The position numbers and the translations under genes are program-made. A DNA stretch of 64,000 nucleotides. Origin: Halomonas sp. A11-A. Its GTDB lineage: Bacteria; Pseudomonadota; Gammaproteobacteria; Pseudomonadales; Halomonadaceae. This document shows, one piece after another, positions 1 to 9,630 of the stretch (position 1 is its first letter; each line of letters starts with the position of its first letter). The stretch spans positions 140,620 to 204,619 of the forward strand of contig NZ_QGTM01000004.1 in the NCBI RefSeq assembly GCF_003182195.1, given 5' to 3'. The notes beneath the pieces are model-generated. The model had not been told where the DNA came from. It was given only the letters and a program-made list of their open reading frames with translations, and made no database searches.

Positions 1-1374
1 CAGCTGGCCGCGGGCCTTGACGACGAGGGCCTGCTCGACGAGGCCACCATGCAGCGCGCCCTGGACTGCCTGGCCCGCTTCGCCCCCTTCGTGGACGACA
101 TCGCCCCGGGCCAGCTGCGGGTGGTGGGCACCAATGCGCTGAGGGATGCGGCCAACAGCCAGGCGCTGATCGAGCGCGCCGAGGCGCTGCTGGGCTGTCC
201 CATCGAGATCATCGCCGGCCGCGAAGAGGCACGCCTGATCTACCTGGGCGCCGCCCATGCCCTGGCCGAGGAGGGGCGCCGGCTGATCGTCGACATCGGC
301 GGCGGTTCCACCGAGCTCATCATCGGCGAGCGCTTCGAGCCGCTGGCCCTGGAGAGCCTGCGCATGGGCTGCGTGACCTTCAGCCGGCGCTTCTTCGACA
401 CCGGCGAGATCTCCGACAAGCGCATGCGCCGCGCGGAGCTTGCCGCCCTCTCGGAGCTCGCCAATATCCGCCGGCACTACCGCGAACTGGGCTGGGAAGA
501 TCCGGTGGGGTCCAGCGGCACCATCAAGGCGGCCGCCGCGGTGCTGCATGCCGCCGGAGAGGCGCCGGAGGGGGTGATCACCCGGGCGGGGCTGGCCGCC
601 CTGCGCGAGCGGCTGATCAAGTGCCGGCGCCTGGACCGGGTCGCCATGGAGGGGCTCAAGCCCGACCGCGCCCGCGTCTTTCCCGCCGGCGTCGCGTTGC
701 TCAGCGCCGTCTTCGAGGCCTTCGGCCTCGAGCAGATGCGCTATGCCGACGGCGCCCTGCGCGAAGGGGTGCTCTACGACATGGCCGGGCGCAACAGCCC
801 GGAGGACTCGCGGCTCAAGAGCCTGGAGCTGCTCGGGCGCCGCTACGGGGTGGATGAGCGCCAGGCCGCCAACGTGGCCGCCAGCGCCGCGGCGCTGTTC
901 GAGCAGGTGCGCCACACCTGGGGCCTGAACGACGACCAGGCGCGCTTCCTGAGCTGGGCCGCCCGCCTCCACGAGATCGGCCTGGCGATCTCCCACAGCC
1001 AGTTCCATCGCCACGGAGCCTACCTGCTGGAGCACTCCGACCTGGCCGGTTTCTCGCGCCCGGAGCAGCGCCTGCTGGCCTTTCTGGTGCGCGCCCACCG
1101 CCGCAAGTTTCCGCTCAAGGAGTGGCAGGCCCTGCCCGCCTCTGCCCAGCCTTCCCACGCGCGCCTGGCCCGCCTGCTGCGCCTGGCGGTGCTGCTCAAT
1201 CACAGCCGCCCGGAACAGCCGCCCGGCACCCCGCGCCTCTCGGCCGACGGCGAGGCACTGCGCCTGTGGCTGGAGCCCGGCGAGGACCCCATGCTGCTGG
1301 TCACCGACCTCGAGCAGGAGTGCATCTATCAGCAAGGAGCGGGCTTCAGCCTGGCGCTGCTGCCGGCCAGCTGA
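1..1374 (+). CDS. ppx: Exopolyphosphatase / pppGpp phosphohydrolase, 5' end outside window
   Basis: Hydrolyses terminal phosphate from polyphosphate and can convert pppGpp to ppGpp, linking phosphate storage to the stringent response. The reading frame is open from base 1, so about 50 N-terminal residues, including the first phosphate-binding loop, lie outside the window; the ATG at 49 is internal. The second glycine-rich actin-like ATPase loop (VDIGGGSTELIIG) is near 289-327 and the SSGTIKAA motif near 511. The C-terminal half carries the HD-like helical region typical of long Ppx/GppA proteins (RLHEIGLAISHSQFHRH). It ends at TGA and is convergent with tilS, with 30 bases between them. Partial only because of the window edge. 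Confidence 0.93.
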   Translation, partial: QLAAGLDDEGLLDEATMQRALDCLARFAPFVDDIAPGQLRVVGTNALRDAANSQALIERAEALLGCPIEIIAGREEARLIYLGAAHALAEEGRRLIVDIGGGSTELIIGERFEPLALESLRMGCVTFSRRFFDTGEISDKRMRRAELAALSELANIRRHYRELGWEDPVGSSGTIKAAAAVLHAAGEAPEGVITRAGLAALRERLIKCRRLDRVAMEGLKPDRARVFPAGVALLSAVFEAFGLEQMRYADGALREGVLYDMAGRNSPEDSRLKSLELLGRRYGVDERQAANVAASAAALFEQVRHTWGLNDDQARFLSWAARLHEIGLAISHSQFHRHGAYLLEHSDLAGFSRPEQRLLAFLVRAHRRKFPLKEWQALPASAQPSHARLARLLRLAVLLNHSRPEQPPGTPRLSADGEALRLWLEPGEDPMLLVTDLEQECIYQQGAGFSLALLPAS

Positions 1375-1404
1375 GCGCTGACCAGGCCACCACGGGAGGG
1401 GCCA

Positions 1405-2697
1405 TCACGGCGACGCCCTCCACCCCGCCGCCACCGCCAGCCAGCTCTCGCCCACCGGGTCGAGCAGCGCCACCACCGTCTCGGCCCCGCCCCTGTCGAG
1501 ATGCCACACCACCAGCAGCCGCTGGCGCTCCCAGGGCGGCACCGCCCGCTCCTGCAGCAGCCGCTTGAGGTCCCGGGAGCCGCGACCGGCCAGGCGCAGC
1601 CGCTCGCCGCCGCGCCGCGGGCTCAGGCGCAGCCCGCCACCCACCCTGGCCGCCTCCGGCCACAGCCGCACGTCACACTCCCCCAGCGGCGTCGACAGCG
1701 GCACATCGCCGCCCCACGCCCCCTGCCAGCTTGCCGGCAGGGCGGGCGGCGGCACCATCAGGTGGAGCACGCCTCGCCACAGACGCGCCTCGCCGCCCGG
1801 CCAGACCACCCGCGCCTCGGCGTCGCTGCGCGCGTCCAGCTGATCGAGCAGCGTCGCCAGCCGCGCCGCCGGCGGGGCCGGCAGGGCCAGTCGCGCGCAG
1901 GCATGACGCACCAGCAGCCGCTGGCGGGCGGGGGTGAGCGCCACCAGCCGCGACACCGGCAGCCGGGCAGGCTCACCGCCGAGGCGCTCGAGGTCGAGCT
2001 CGGCCAGCTCGCCGAGCAGCCCCTCGGCCTCACCGGCCAGGGCCGCGCTGCGCGCCAGCGCCGCGGCAGCGTGGGGCCAGCGCGCCGTCAGCGCGGGCAG
2101 CACCGTGCGGCGCAGGAGGTTGCGATCGAGCCCCTCGTCGGCGTTGGAGGGGTCCTCCACCCAGGCCAGCCCCAGGCGAGCCGCCTCGGCCTCGATAGAT
2201 GCCCGGGAGGCCGCCAGCAGCGGCCGCGCAAGCGCCCTGCCCCGCCAGGCCCGCAGCGGCGGCATGCCGGCCAGCCCACGCACGCCGCTGCCGCGCAACG
2301 CGGCGAGCAGGAAGGTCTCGGCCTGGTCGTCGCGGTGCTGGGCCAGCCACAGGGTCTCGCCGACGGCGACGCGACGGGCGAAGGCGGCGTAACGCGCCTC
2401 CCGGGCCGCCCCCTCCAGCCCCTGCCCCGCGGCGAGTTCGACCGCGACCCGCTCGACGAAGAGCGGCACGCCCAGGTGCGAGCAGAGCCGCCGACAGTGG
2501 CGCTCGAAATCGTCGGCCGCGGCCTGCAGGCCATGGTGCACGTGGAGGGCACGCAGCGGGCGGGGATGGCGCAGGCACGCCTCGGCGGCGAGCGTCAGCA
2601 GCAGCGCGGAGTCGAGCCCGCCGGAGAGGGCCACCCAGACGCAACGCCCCGACGGGGTCTGGGCCAGGGCATTATCGATCAGAGGCTGAAGGGACAT
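1405..2697 (-). CDS. tilS: tRNA(Ile)-lysidine synthetase
   Basis: Converts C34 of the minor isoleucine tRNA (anticodon CAU) to lysidine using ATP and lysine, so that it reads AUA codons; essential in most bacteria. The 430-residue protein has the PP-loop ATPase signature SGGLDS at residues 25-30, followed by the N-type ATPase domain and the TilS substrate-binding and C-terminal domains (LSPRRGGERLRLAGRGS region). Length is close to the E. coli protein (about 432). I chose the ATG at 2697 rather than the in-frame start 48 bases upstream because a GAGGG ribosome-binding site sits about 8 bases before it and homologues begin here. It lies downstream of accA on the same strand, separated by a palindromic element. 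Confidence 0.93.
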   Translation of the reverse strand: MSLQPLIDNALAQTPSGRCVWVALSGGLDSALLLTLAAEACLRHPRPLRALHVHHGLQAAADDFERHCRRLCSHLGVPLFVERVAVELAAGQGLEGAAREARYAAFARRVAVGETLWLAQHRDDQAETFLLAALRGSGVRGLAGMPPLRAWRGRALARPLLAASRASIEAEAARLGLAWVEDPSNADEGLDRNLLRRTVLPALTARWPHAAAALARSAALAGEAEGLLGELAELDLERLGGEPARLPVSRLVALTPARQRLLVRHACARLALPAPPAARLATLLDQLDARSDAEARVVWPGGEARLWRGVLHLMVPPPALPASWQGAWGGDVPLSTPLGECDVRLWPEAARVGGGLRLSPRRGGERLRLAGRGSRDLKRLLQERAVPPWERQRLLVVWHLDRGGAETVVALLDPVGESWLAVAAGWRASP

Positions 2698-2731
2698 GGA
2701 TAACCCTCTAACCCAGAGGGCCCGCTTCGAG

Positions 2732-2823
2732 CGATGGCCAGACAAGGCAAAAGTCGGCGAGAAAGCGGAGTTTACTTTAGTAAATGAGCATTTCGAGCCG
2801 ATTTTTAACGCCGTATGGCCGGG
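2732..2823. repeat. Palindromic foldback element between tilS and accA
   Basis: The whole 92 bases fold back on themselves. The centre is TTTACT-tt-AGTAAA (2771-2784), flanked by imperfect arms: GGCCAGACAAGGCAAAAGTCGGC on the left and GCCGATTTTTAACGCCGTATGGCC on the right. It occurs once in this window. The form suggests a dispersed intergenic repeat or a small non-autonomous element, but that is inference. It is more AT-rich than its neighbours. Confidence 0.6.
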
Positions 2824-2837
2824 CGCAGAAAGGGCCG

Positions 2838-3791
2838 TTAAGCCGGGGCGCCGTAGCTCATCAGGCGCTCATAGCGGCGCGCCAGCAGCGCATCGGTATC
2901 CATCGCCTCGAGGCGCTCGAGGCTGGCCAGCAGCGCCTCCCTGACCCGCTCGGCGGTGGTGACCGGCTGGCGGTGGGCGCCGCCCAGCGGCTCCTCGATC
3001 AGGGTATCCACGAAGCCGAGCTCGCGAAGGCGCTCGGCGGTGACGCCCATGGCCTGGGCGGCGTCGGAGGCCTTGTCGGCACTGCGCCACAGGATGGAGG
3101 CGCAGCCCTCGGGGGAGATCACCGAGTAGGTGGAGTACTGCAGCATGGCCAGCTCGTCACAGACGCCGATGGCCAGTGCCCCGCCGGAGCCGCCCTCGCC
3201 CACCACGGTGGCGATGATGGGCGTACGCAGGCGCGACATCACCGCCAGGTTGTAGGCGATGGCCTCGGACTGGCCGCGCTCCTCGGCATCGATGCCGGGA
3301 TAGGCGCCGGGGGTGTCGATGAAGGTGAGCACCGGCATCCTGAAGCGCTCGGCCATCTCCATCAGCCGGCAGGCCTTGCGATACCCCTCGGGGCGTGGCA
3401 TGCCGAAGTTGCGGCGCACCTTCTCCTTCACGTCGCGGCCCTTCTGGTGGCCGATCACCATCACCGGGCGGCCGTCGAGGCGCGCCACGCCGCCGACGAT
3501 GGCGGCATCATCGGCGAAGTGGCGGTCGCCGTGGAGCTCGTCGAAGTCGGTGAAGACGTGCTCCAGGTAGTCCAGGGTGTAGGGACGCAGGGGATGGCGG
3601 GAGAGCTGCGAGACCTGCCAGGGGGTGAGGTCCTTGAAGATGGACTCAGTGAGCTTGCGGCTCTTCTCCTGGAGGCGCTCGATCTCGTCGCTGAGGTTGA
3701 GCTGGCTGTCGTTGCCGACCAGGCGCAGCTCCTCGATCTTGGCCTGGAGCTCGGCGATGGGCTGTTCGAAGTCGAGATAGTTGGGATTCAT
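2838..3791 (-). CDS. accA: Acetyl-CoA carboxylase carboxyltransferase, alpha subunit
   Basis: With AccD it forms the carboxyltransferase that moves CO2 from biotin on AccB to acetyl-CoA, giving malonyl-CoA for fatty acid synthesis in the cytoplasm. The 317-residue product has the family start [12 protein letters not shown], the N-terminal coiled region, and the crotonase-fold core with [16 protein letters not shown] near residue 200 and [20 protein letters not shown] after it. Length matches E. coli (319). It follows dnaE on the same strand, the classic dnaE-accA order, but here 289 bases with a structured repeat and a probable promoter separate them. Confidence 0.97.
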   Translation of the reverse strand: MNPNYLDFEQPIAELQAKIEELRLVGNDSQLNLSDEIERLQEKSRKLTESIFKDLTPWQVSQLSRHPLRPYTLDYLEHVFTDFDELHGDRHFADDAAIVGGVARLDGRPVMVIGHQKGRDVKEKVRRNFGMPRPEGYRKACRLMEMAERFRMPVLTFIDTPGAYPGIDAEERGQSEAIAYNLAVMSRLRTPIIATVVGEGGSGGALAIGVCDELAMLQYSTYSVISPEGCASILWRSADKASDAAQAMGVTAERLRELGFVDTLIEEPLGGAHRQPVTTAERVREALLASLERLEAMDTDALLARRYERLMSYGAPA

Positions 3792-3866
3792 TGGCGAGTG
3801 GCCTTGTGGTGTTTCACCGCCGGCCCCCGTGGCGGGCAGCGGCGCGAAAAATGGGAAGTGGCTGGC

Positions 3867-3894
3867 ATTATCGCACCCTCAACGAGCGGCGCAA
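3867..3894 (-). promoter_or_regulatory. Probable sigma-70 promoter of accA
   Basis: On the minus strand, TTGCGC (3889-3894) and GATAAT (3867-3872) are separated by 16 bases, with TGC just before the -10. It would give a leader of about 70 bases before the accA ATG. Found by eye only. Confidence 0.45.
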
Positions 3895-3921
3895 GGCGGC
3901 ACAGGCTGGAGCGCCTTCGCT

Positions 3922-4047
3922 GAGGGGCGCCGGGGACAGGCCCCGGAACGCCGGACCGTCGAGGAGGCGCTGTGAACCCATCCCTGGGCGCTACCGACGC
4001 CATCCCTGGCGTAGGACCTCCTCTTCGGCCTTCCCCCGGCGCCCCTC
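3922..4047 (+). repeat. Structured dispersed element, copy 1
   Basis: Copy 1 of a six-member family. The outer arms at 3922-3942 and 4027-4047 are complementary at 19 of 21 positions. Inside are a GAGGAGG/CCTCCTC stem, a bulged segment beginning GGCGCTGTGAA, and an ACGCCA-tccc-TGGCGT hairpin. This copy diverges most in the bulge (cccatccctgggcgctac). It lies between the accA promoter and the dnaE stop, antisense to both genes. Confidence 0.8.
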
Positions 4048-4080
4048 GCTGGCATGCGACAGACCGAAGCCGGCCGCCGG

Positions 4081-7000
4081 TTACCGATATTTCAGCCGCA
4101 CCCCGTCCTGGCCCTGCACCTCGCGCAGGCGGATCAGCAGATCGTCGGTGGGCGAGACTTTCCAGGCGGCGTCGAGCTCCAGCCAGCCGGTGGCCTCGGC
4201 GTTGCGGTAGCGCAGGCGCACCGGCAGGCCATCGTCGTCGCGGTGGGGGTCGAGGCTCGCCCGCAGGGAGTCCACCAGCCGGCCGTTGATGGCCGCGCCG
4301 TCCAGGGAGAGCTCCACCGCCTGGCCGTAGCGGGTGCGCGCCGCCACCATGGGGGTGATCTCCTTGCCGCGCAGGCGCAGCCCGCCGGAGTAGTCGTCGG
4401 AGGAGACCTCCCCCTCGACGATCAGCACCTGGTCGGGTTCGAGCTGGCCGCGCAGCTGGTCATAGAGCTCGCCGAACAGCGACGCCTCGATGCGCCCGGT
4501 GCGGTCGTCCAGGGTCAGGAAGGCCATGGTGTCGCCGCGCTTGGACTTCATGGTGCGCACCCCCACCACCAGGCCGGCGACCCGCTGAGGCTCACGCGAC
4601 GGCTTGAGGTCGCTGATGCGCGTCGAGACGAAGCGCTCGAGCTCCTTCTCGTACTCGTCGATGGGGTGACCGGTGAGGTAGAGCCCCAGGGTCTCCTTCT
4701 CGCCGGCCAACCGCTCCTTGTCGGTCCACTCGCGCACCCGACGATACTCGGCGTAGACGTCGCCGCCCTGGGCCTCCTCGTCGGCGAAGGCCTCGCCGAA
4801 CATGTCGACCATGCCCAGGTTCTGGTTGGTCTGGGTCTGGGCGGCGGCCTTGAGGGCGTCATCCAGCGCCGCGGCCAGCACGGCGCGGTTGGGGCCGAGG
4901 CTGTCCAGGGCGCCGGAGCGGATCAGCGCCTCCAGGGTGCGCTTGTTCATGCGCTTGGGGTCGACGCGGCGGCAGAAGTCGAAGAGATCCTTGAAGGGCC
5001 CCTCGGCCTCGCGGGCCTCGACGATGGCGCCGATGGGCCCCTCGCCCACGCCGCGGATGGCGCCGAGGCCGTAGACCACCCGGGCCTCGTCATCCACGGT
5101 GAACTTGTAGCCGCCGACGTTGACGTCAGGCGGAGTCACGGTGAGCCCGAGGTTGCGGCACTCCTCGATCAGCGGCACCACCTTGTCGAGGTTGTCCATC
5201 TCGGTGGAGATCACCGCTGCCATGAACGGGCCAGGGTAATGAGCTTTTAACCAGGCCGTTTGATACGAGACCAGCGCATAGGCCGCCGAGTGAGACTTGT
5301 TGAAGCCGTAGCCGGCGAACTTCTCCACCAGGTCGAAGATGTTACCGGCGAGCTCCTTGTCGATGCCGTTGGCCGCACACCCCTCCATGAAGCCGGCGCG
5401 CTGCTTGGCCATCTCCTCGGGCTTCTTCTTGCCCATGGCGCGGCGCAGCATGTCGGCCTGGCCCAGGGTGTAGCCCGCCAGCACCTGGGCGATCTGCATC
5501 ACCTGCTCCTGATAGAGGATGATGCCGTAGGTGGGCTCCAGCACCGGCTTGAGCCACTCGTGCTGGTAGTCCGGGTGCGGGTAGGAGATCTCGGACCGGC
5601 CGTGCTTGCGGTTGATGAAGTCGTCCACCATGCCCGACTGCAGCGGGCCGGGGCGGAACAGGGCCACCAGGGCGATCATGTCGTCCAGGGAGTCGGGCAG
5701 CAGGCGCTTGATCAGCTCCTTCATGCCGCGGGATTCGAGCTGGAACACCGCCGTGGTCTCGGCGCGCTTGAGCATCTCGAAGGTGGGGCCGTCATCCAGC
5801 GGGATGCTGTCGATATTCAGCGGCCCCTGCCCCTCCACCGCGCGCACCTTGTCGACCATCTCCAGCGCCCAGTCGATGATGGTCAGGGTGCGCAGGCCCA
5901 GGAAGTCGAACTTGACGAGCCCGGCCTCCTCGATGTCGTTCTTGTCGAACTGCACGACCAGTCCCGCGCCCTCCTCGTCGCACAGCAGCGGCGAGAAGTC
6001 GGTGAGCTTGGTGGGGGCGATCACCACGCCGCCGGCGTGCTTGCCGGTGCCCCGGGTGATGCCCTCGAGCTTGAGCGCCATCTCCCAGATCTCGGCGGCC
6101 TCGTCGTCGGCCTCGACGAACTCCTTCAGCGCCGGCTCCGCCTCGATCGCCTTGGCGAGCGTCATGCCCACCTCGAAGGGGATCAGCTTGGAGAGCTTGT
6201 CGCCCAGCGAGTAGGGGCGCCCCTGGGCCCGGGCCACGTCGCGCACCACCGCCTTGGCGGCCATGGTGCCGAAGGTGACGATCTGCGACACGGCGTTGCG
6301 GCCGTAGCGGTCGGCCACGTACTCGATGACCCGGTCGCGCTTCTCCATGCAGAAGTCGACGTCGAAGTCGGGCATCGAGACCCGCTCGGGGTTCAAGAAG
6401 CGCTCGAAGAGCAGGTCGTAGCCGATGGGATCGAGGTCGGTGATCTTCTGGGCGTAGGCCACCAGGGAGCCGGCGCCGGAGCCCCGCCCCGGGCCCACCG
6501 GGACGTCGTTGTCCTTGGCCCACTGGATGAAGTCCATCACGATCAGGAAGTAGCCGGGGAACCCCATCTGGATGATGACATCGAGCTCGAAGTCGAGCCG
6601 CTCCCGGTAGCGCCGGTCGATTTCGGCGTACTCGGCGCCGTCGCGGGGGTAGCGCTCGGCGGGGAACAGGAAGTCGAGGCGCTCGGTGAGGCCGTCGTGG
6701 GAGACCTTGCGAAAGAACTCGTCCTGGGTCATCCCCTCGGGGATCTCGAACTCGGGCAGGAAGATCTCGCCCAGGCGCACGTCCACGCTGCAGCGCGCGG
6801 CGATCATCACGCTGTTGGTAAGCGCCTCCGGGATGTCCGAGAAGAGCTCGGCCATCTCCTCGGGGCTCTTGAGGTACTGCTCCTCGGTGTACTTGCGCTC
6901 GCGGCGCGGGTCGTCCAGCGTCCGGCCCTCGCCGATGGCGACCCGGGTCTCGTGGGCCCAGAAGTCCTCCTTCTCGAGGAAGCGCACGTCGTTGGTGGCC

Positions 7001-7587
7001 ACCACCGGGGTGCCGCTCTCCACGGCCAGCGCCACCGAGAGGTGCAGGCACTCCTCCTCCAGGGGGCGGCCGGTGCGGGTCAGCTCCAGGTAGAAACGCC
7101 CGGGGAAGGCGGCGTTCCACTCCTCGAGCAGCGCGCGGGCCTCGTCGCCGTGGTCGCTGAGCAAGTAGCGCCCCACCTCGCCGTCGCGTCCGCCGGAGAG
7201 GGCGATCAGCCCCTCGCTCTGGGCCAGCACCCACTCCCGCTTCAGCTCGGCGCGTCCCAGCCGCTGCCCCTCCATCCAGCCCCGGGAGATCAGCTCAGTA
7301 AGGTTGCGATAGCCCGTGTCGTTCATGGCCAGCAAAGTGAGCCGGTAGGGGTGCTCCTCATCGTGGGGATTGGCGAGCCACAGGTCGGCACCGATGATCG
7401 GCTTGAGCCCCGCGCCCTGGGCGCCCTTGTAGAACTTCACTAGGCCGAAGAGGTTGGCCTCGTCGGTGACGGCCAGCGCCGGCATGCCCTGCTCCACCGC
7501 GGCCTTGACCAGCGGCTTGAGGCGCACCAGGCCGTCGACCAGGGAGTATTCGGTGTGGACGCGGAGATGAACGAAGGGCGTGGTCAT
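4081..7587 (-). CDS. dnaE: DNA polymerase III alpha subunit
   Basis: Catalytic subunit of the replicative polymerase. The 1168-residue protein starts with the PHP domain ([15 protein letters not shown], residues 6-20), then carries the C-family palm with catalytic aspartates in [15 protein letters not shown] and a third in [11 protein letters not shown]. The finger and little-finger regions follow, then the helix-hairpin-helix ([15 protein letters not shown] region) and the C-terminal OB fold ([18 protein letters not shown]). Length is near E. coli DnaE (1160). It lies downstream of lpxB-rnhB, the usual gammaproteobacterial order, but a structured repeat of about 120 bases separates it from rnhB. 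Confidence 0.98.
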   Translation of the reverse strand: MTTPFVHLRVHTEYSLVDGLVRLKPLVKAAVEQGMPALAVTDEANLFGLVKFYKGAQGAGLKPIIGADLWLANPHDEEHPYRLTLLAMNDTGYRNLTELISRGWMEGQRLGRAELKREWVLAQSEGLIALSGGRDGEVGRYLLSDHGDEARALLEEWNAAFPGRFYLELTRTGRPLEEECLHLSVALAVESGTPVVATNDVRFLEKEDFWAHETRVAIGEGRTLDDPRRERKYTEEQYLKSPEEMAELFSDIPEALTNSVMIAARCSVDVRLGEIFLPEFEIPEGMTQDEFFRKVSHDGLTERLDFLFPAERYPRDGAEYAEIDRRYRERLDFELDVIIQMGFPGYFLIVMDFIQWAKDNDVPVGPGRGSGAGSLVAYAQKITDLDPIGYDLLFERFLNPERVSMPDFDVDFCMEKRDRVIEYVADRYGRNAVSQIVTFGTMAAKAVVRDVARAQGRPYSLGDKLSKLIPFEVGMTLAKAIEAEPALKEFVEADDEAAEIWEMALKLEGITRGTGKHAGGVVIAPTKLTDFSPLLCDEEGAGLVVQFDKNDIEEAGLVKFDFLGLRTLTIIDWALEMVDKVRAVEGQGPLNIDSIPLDDGPTFEMLKRAETTAVFQLESRGMKELIKRLLPDSLDDMIALVALFRPGPLQSGMVDDFINRKHGRSEISYPHPDYQHEWLKPVLEPTYGIILYQEQVMQIAQVLAGYTLGQADMLRRAMGKKKPEEMAKQRAGFMEGCAANGIDKELAGNIFDLVEKFAGYGFNKSHSAAYALVSYQTAWLKAHYPGPFMAAVISTEMDNLDKVVPLIEECRNLGLTVTPPDVNVGGYKFTVDDEARVVYGLGAIRGVGEGPIGAIVEAREAEGPFKDLFDFCRRVDPKRMNKRTLEALIRSGALDSLGPNRAVLAAALDDALKAAAQTQTNQNLGMVDMFGEAFADEEAQGGDVYAEYRRVREWTDKERLAGEKETLGLYLTGHPIDEYEKELERFVSTRISDLKPSREPQRVAGLVVGVRTMKSKRGDTMAFLTLDDRTGRIEASLFGELYDQLRGQLEPDQVLIVEGEVSSDDYSGGLRLRGKEITPMVAARTRYGQAVELSLDGAAINGRLVDSLRASLDPHRDDDGLPVRLRYRNAEATGWLELDAAWKVSPTDDLLIRLREVQGQDGVRLKYR

Positions 7588-7652
7588 AGGGGGCTCGGGG
7601 CTTGGCGGTGAATAGTCATTGCAGGAAGCGCGAGGCTATCCCTGCAGTATCG

Positions 7653-7770
7653 CTCGGAGCTGACCCGGCGACAGGTCTATGCGGGGGCGCTGTGAATACT
7701 TCCCTGTACGCTACTTTTGCCATCCATGGCAAAAGACCCCCGCGACGACCTATCCCCGGCGCTCCTCGCT
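7653..7770 (+). repeat. Structured dispersed element, copy 2
   Basis: Same architecture as the copy at 3922, with different paired bases. The outer stem is ACAGGTC/GACCTAT, the middle stem GCGGGGG/CCCCCGC and the inner hairpin TTTTGCCA-tcca-TGGCAAAA. The bulge GCTGTGAATACTTCCCTGTA plus CGCTAC is the family consensus. It lies between the dnaE start and the rnhB stop, antisense to both. Confidence 0.85.
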
Positions 7771-7790
7771 CTCGATGGCGACTCGCTGGC

Positions 7791-8417
7791 CTAGAACAGC
7801 GCCAGCTGGCGCTTGACCGGAGCGAAGGAGCGGCGGTGCTCCGGCAGCGCACCGAGGCGCTCCAGGGCGGCCAGGTGCTCCCGGGTCGGGTAGCCCTTGT
7901 GGCGGGCGAAGCCGTAGTCGGGATGCCGGGCGTCGAGGGCCCGCATCTGGGCATCCCGGGCCACCTTGGCGAGTATCGAGGCGGCGGCGATGGCGGGGTG
8001 GCGGGCGTCCCCCTTGACCACCGCCTGTCCCGGCAGATGATGCCCGGGCAGACGATTGCCGTCCACCAGCAGGTACTCCGCCGCCGGGACCAGGGCATCG
8101 ATGGCCCGGCGCATGGCCAGGTGGGTGGCGTGATAGATGTTGAGCGCGTCCACCTCGGCGGGGCTGGCCTCGGCCACGGCGAAGGCCAGGGCGCGTTCGC
8201 GGATCTCGACGTCCAGCGCCTCGCGGCGCCTGGCGGAGAGCGCCTTGGAGTCGGTGAGCCCCTCGATCGGGCGCGCCGGGTCGAGGATCACCGCGGCGGC
8301 CACCACCGCCCCCACCAGGGGGCCGCGGCCCACCTCGTCGACACCGGCCAGGCGCTCGCCGCGGTAGTTCACTACCAGCGGAGGCAGCTCGGCGGCCTTC
8401 GCCCTTGCCGAGGTCAC
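7791..8417 (-). CDS. rnhB: Ribonuclease HII
   Basis: Endonuclease that cuts RNA in RNA/DNA hybrids and removes single misincorporated ribonucleotides. The 208-residue protein shows the HII signature [20 protein letters not shown] near residue 24, with the catalytic DE pair, and the later acidic residues in [13 protein letters not shown] and in LLVDGN. The start is a GTG whose bases overlap the lpxB stop (GTGA), so translation is probably coupled to lpxB. No ATG lies before the conserved core, which supports the GTG start. Confidence 0.95.
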   Translation of the reverse strand: MTSARAKAAELPPLVVNYRGERLAGVDEVGRGPLVGAVVAAAVILDPARPIEGLTDSKALSARRREALDVEIRERALAFAVAEASPAEVDALNIYHATHLAMRRAIDALVPAAEYLLVDGNRLPGHHLPGQAVVKGDARHPAIAAASILAKVARDAQMRALDARHPDYGFARHKGYPTREHLAALERLGALPEHRRSFAPVKRQLALF

Positions 8418-9628
8418 GATGCCGCCTCCCCGGCCCGCTCCGGGGCGACGCTCTCCGGCAGAGGTTCGCCCGCCACCAGCGCCTCGATGGCCTCAGCCGC
8501 CCGGCGGCTGGCGTCGCGCTGCAGGCCTTCGTGCATCACGGCGAAGCGCGCCTCCAGGACGGCGCGCCCCGGGGCATCGTCGAGCAGCGCGCCGAGCCGG
8601 GCGGCGATCGCCTCGGGGCTCGCCGCCTCCTGGATCAGCTCCGGGACCAGGCTCTCCCGGGCGATCAGGTTGGGCAGCGAGACCCACTCGGTCTTGACCA
8701 GGCGCCGGGCGAGCCAGTGGGTCGCCGGCGCCATCCGGTAGGCCACCAGCATCGGGCGGTGGCAGAGCATCGCCTCGAGCGCCGCGGTGCCGGAGGCGAG
8801 CAGCACGGCGTCACTGGCCACCATCGCCTCCCGGGCCTGGCCGTCGAGCAGGGTCAGCCGCTCGGCAAGCCCGGGGTGGCCGGCCAGCAGCGCCGCGAGC
8901 TCCTCACGGCGCCTTGGCGTGGCCGCCGGCATCACCAGGTGCAGGCCCGGGCGCGCCGCACAGAGCCGTTCGGCGGCGGCGAGAAAGGTCTCGCCGAGAA
9001 AGCGGATCTCGTTGGCGCGGGAGCCGGGCAGCAGCGCCAGCACCTCGCCCTCGCCGGGCAGGCCCAGGGCGGCGCGCATGGCGGCCCGGTCGTTCTCGAG
9101 GGGCAGCTCGTCGGCCAGCGGGTGGCCGACGAAGGCCACCGGCACCCGGTGGCGGGCGTAGAAGGCGGCCTCGAAGGGCAGGAAGGTGAGCATGGCATCC
9201 ACGGACTTCGCGATGCCCTTGACCCGCCCCTGGCGCCAGGCCCACACGGAGGGGCTGACGTAGTGGGCGGTGGTCAGGCCCGCCTCGCGCAGCTGCCGCT
9301 CCAGGCCCAGGTTGAAGTCCGGGGCGTCGATGCCAACCATGATGTCCGGCTGCCAGGCCAGGGCATCGGCCCTGAGGGTGCGACGCACCCGGATCAGCCT
9401 GGGCAGGTGCTTGAGCACCTCGACGAGGCCCATCACCGAGAGGGCCTCCAGGGGGAAGCGGCTGTCGATCCCCTCACGGAGCATGCGCGGGCCGCCGATG
9501 CCGCGGAACTCGACGCTGGGATGACGAGCCCTGAGGGCGCGCATCAGGCCGGCGCCGAGGATGTCGCCGGAGAGCTCACCGGCGACCAGGTAGACTCGCC
9601 GCACCGCCCGCCGCTCGGCCGTGGCCAT
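8414..9628 (-). CDS. lpxB: Lipid A disaccharide synthase
   Basis: Glycosyltransferase of family GT19 that joins UDP-2,3-diacylglucosamine and lipid X into the lipid A disaccharide at the inner membrane face. The 404-residue protein opens with [21 protein letters not shown], typical of LpxB, and contains the central [11 protein letters not shown] and FLPFEAAFY motifs and the C-terminal [10 protein letters not shown] donor-binding stretch. The ATG at 9628 is two bases after the lpxA stop. The longer open frame upstream is the lpxA shadow and was discarded. Confidence 0.97.
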   Translation of the reverse strand: MATAERRAVRRVYLVAGELSGDILGAGLMRALRARHPSVEFRGIGGPRMLREGIDSRFPLEALSVMGLVEVLKHLPRLIRVRRTLRADALAWQPDIMVGIDAPDFNLGLERQLREAGLTTAHYVSPSVWAWRQGRVKGIAKSVDAMLTFLPFEAAFYARHRVPVAFVGHPLADELPLENDRAAMRAALGLPGEGEVLALLPGSRANEIRFLGETFLAAAERLCAARPGLHLVMPAATPRRREELAALLAGHPGLAERLTLLDGQAREAMVASDAVLLASGTAALEAMLCHRPMLVAYRMAPATHWLARRLVKTEWVSLPNLIARESLVPELIQEAASPEAIAARLGALLDDAPGRAVLEARFAVMHEGLQRDASRRAAEAIEALVAGEPLPESVAPERAGEAAS

Positions 9629-9630
9629 GA

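Noticed and set aside
7602..8741. Open frames reading NTSLYATxAIxGxGPPLRPxPGAP, or the reverse VAYREVFTAPPRRP, at the repeat copies
   Set aside because: The peptide recurs only because the structured repeat is conserved at DNA level; frames run into unrelated sequence on both sides and lack start signals.
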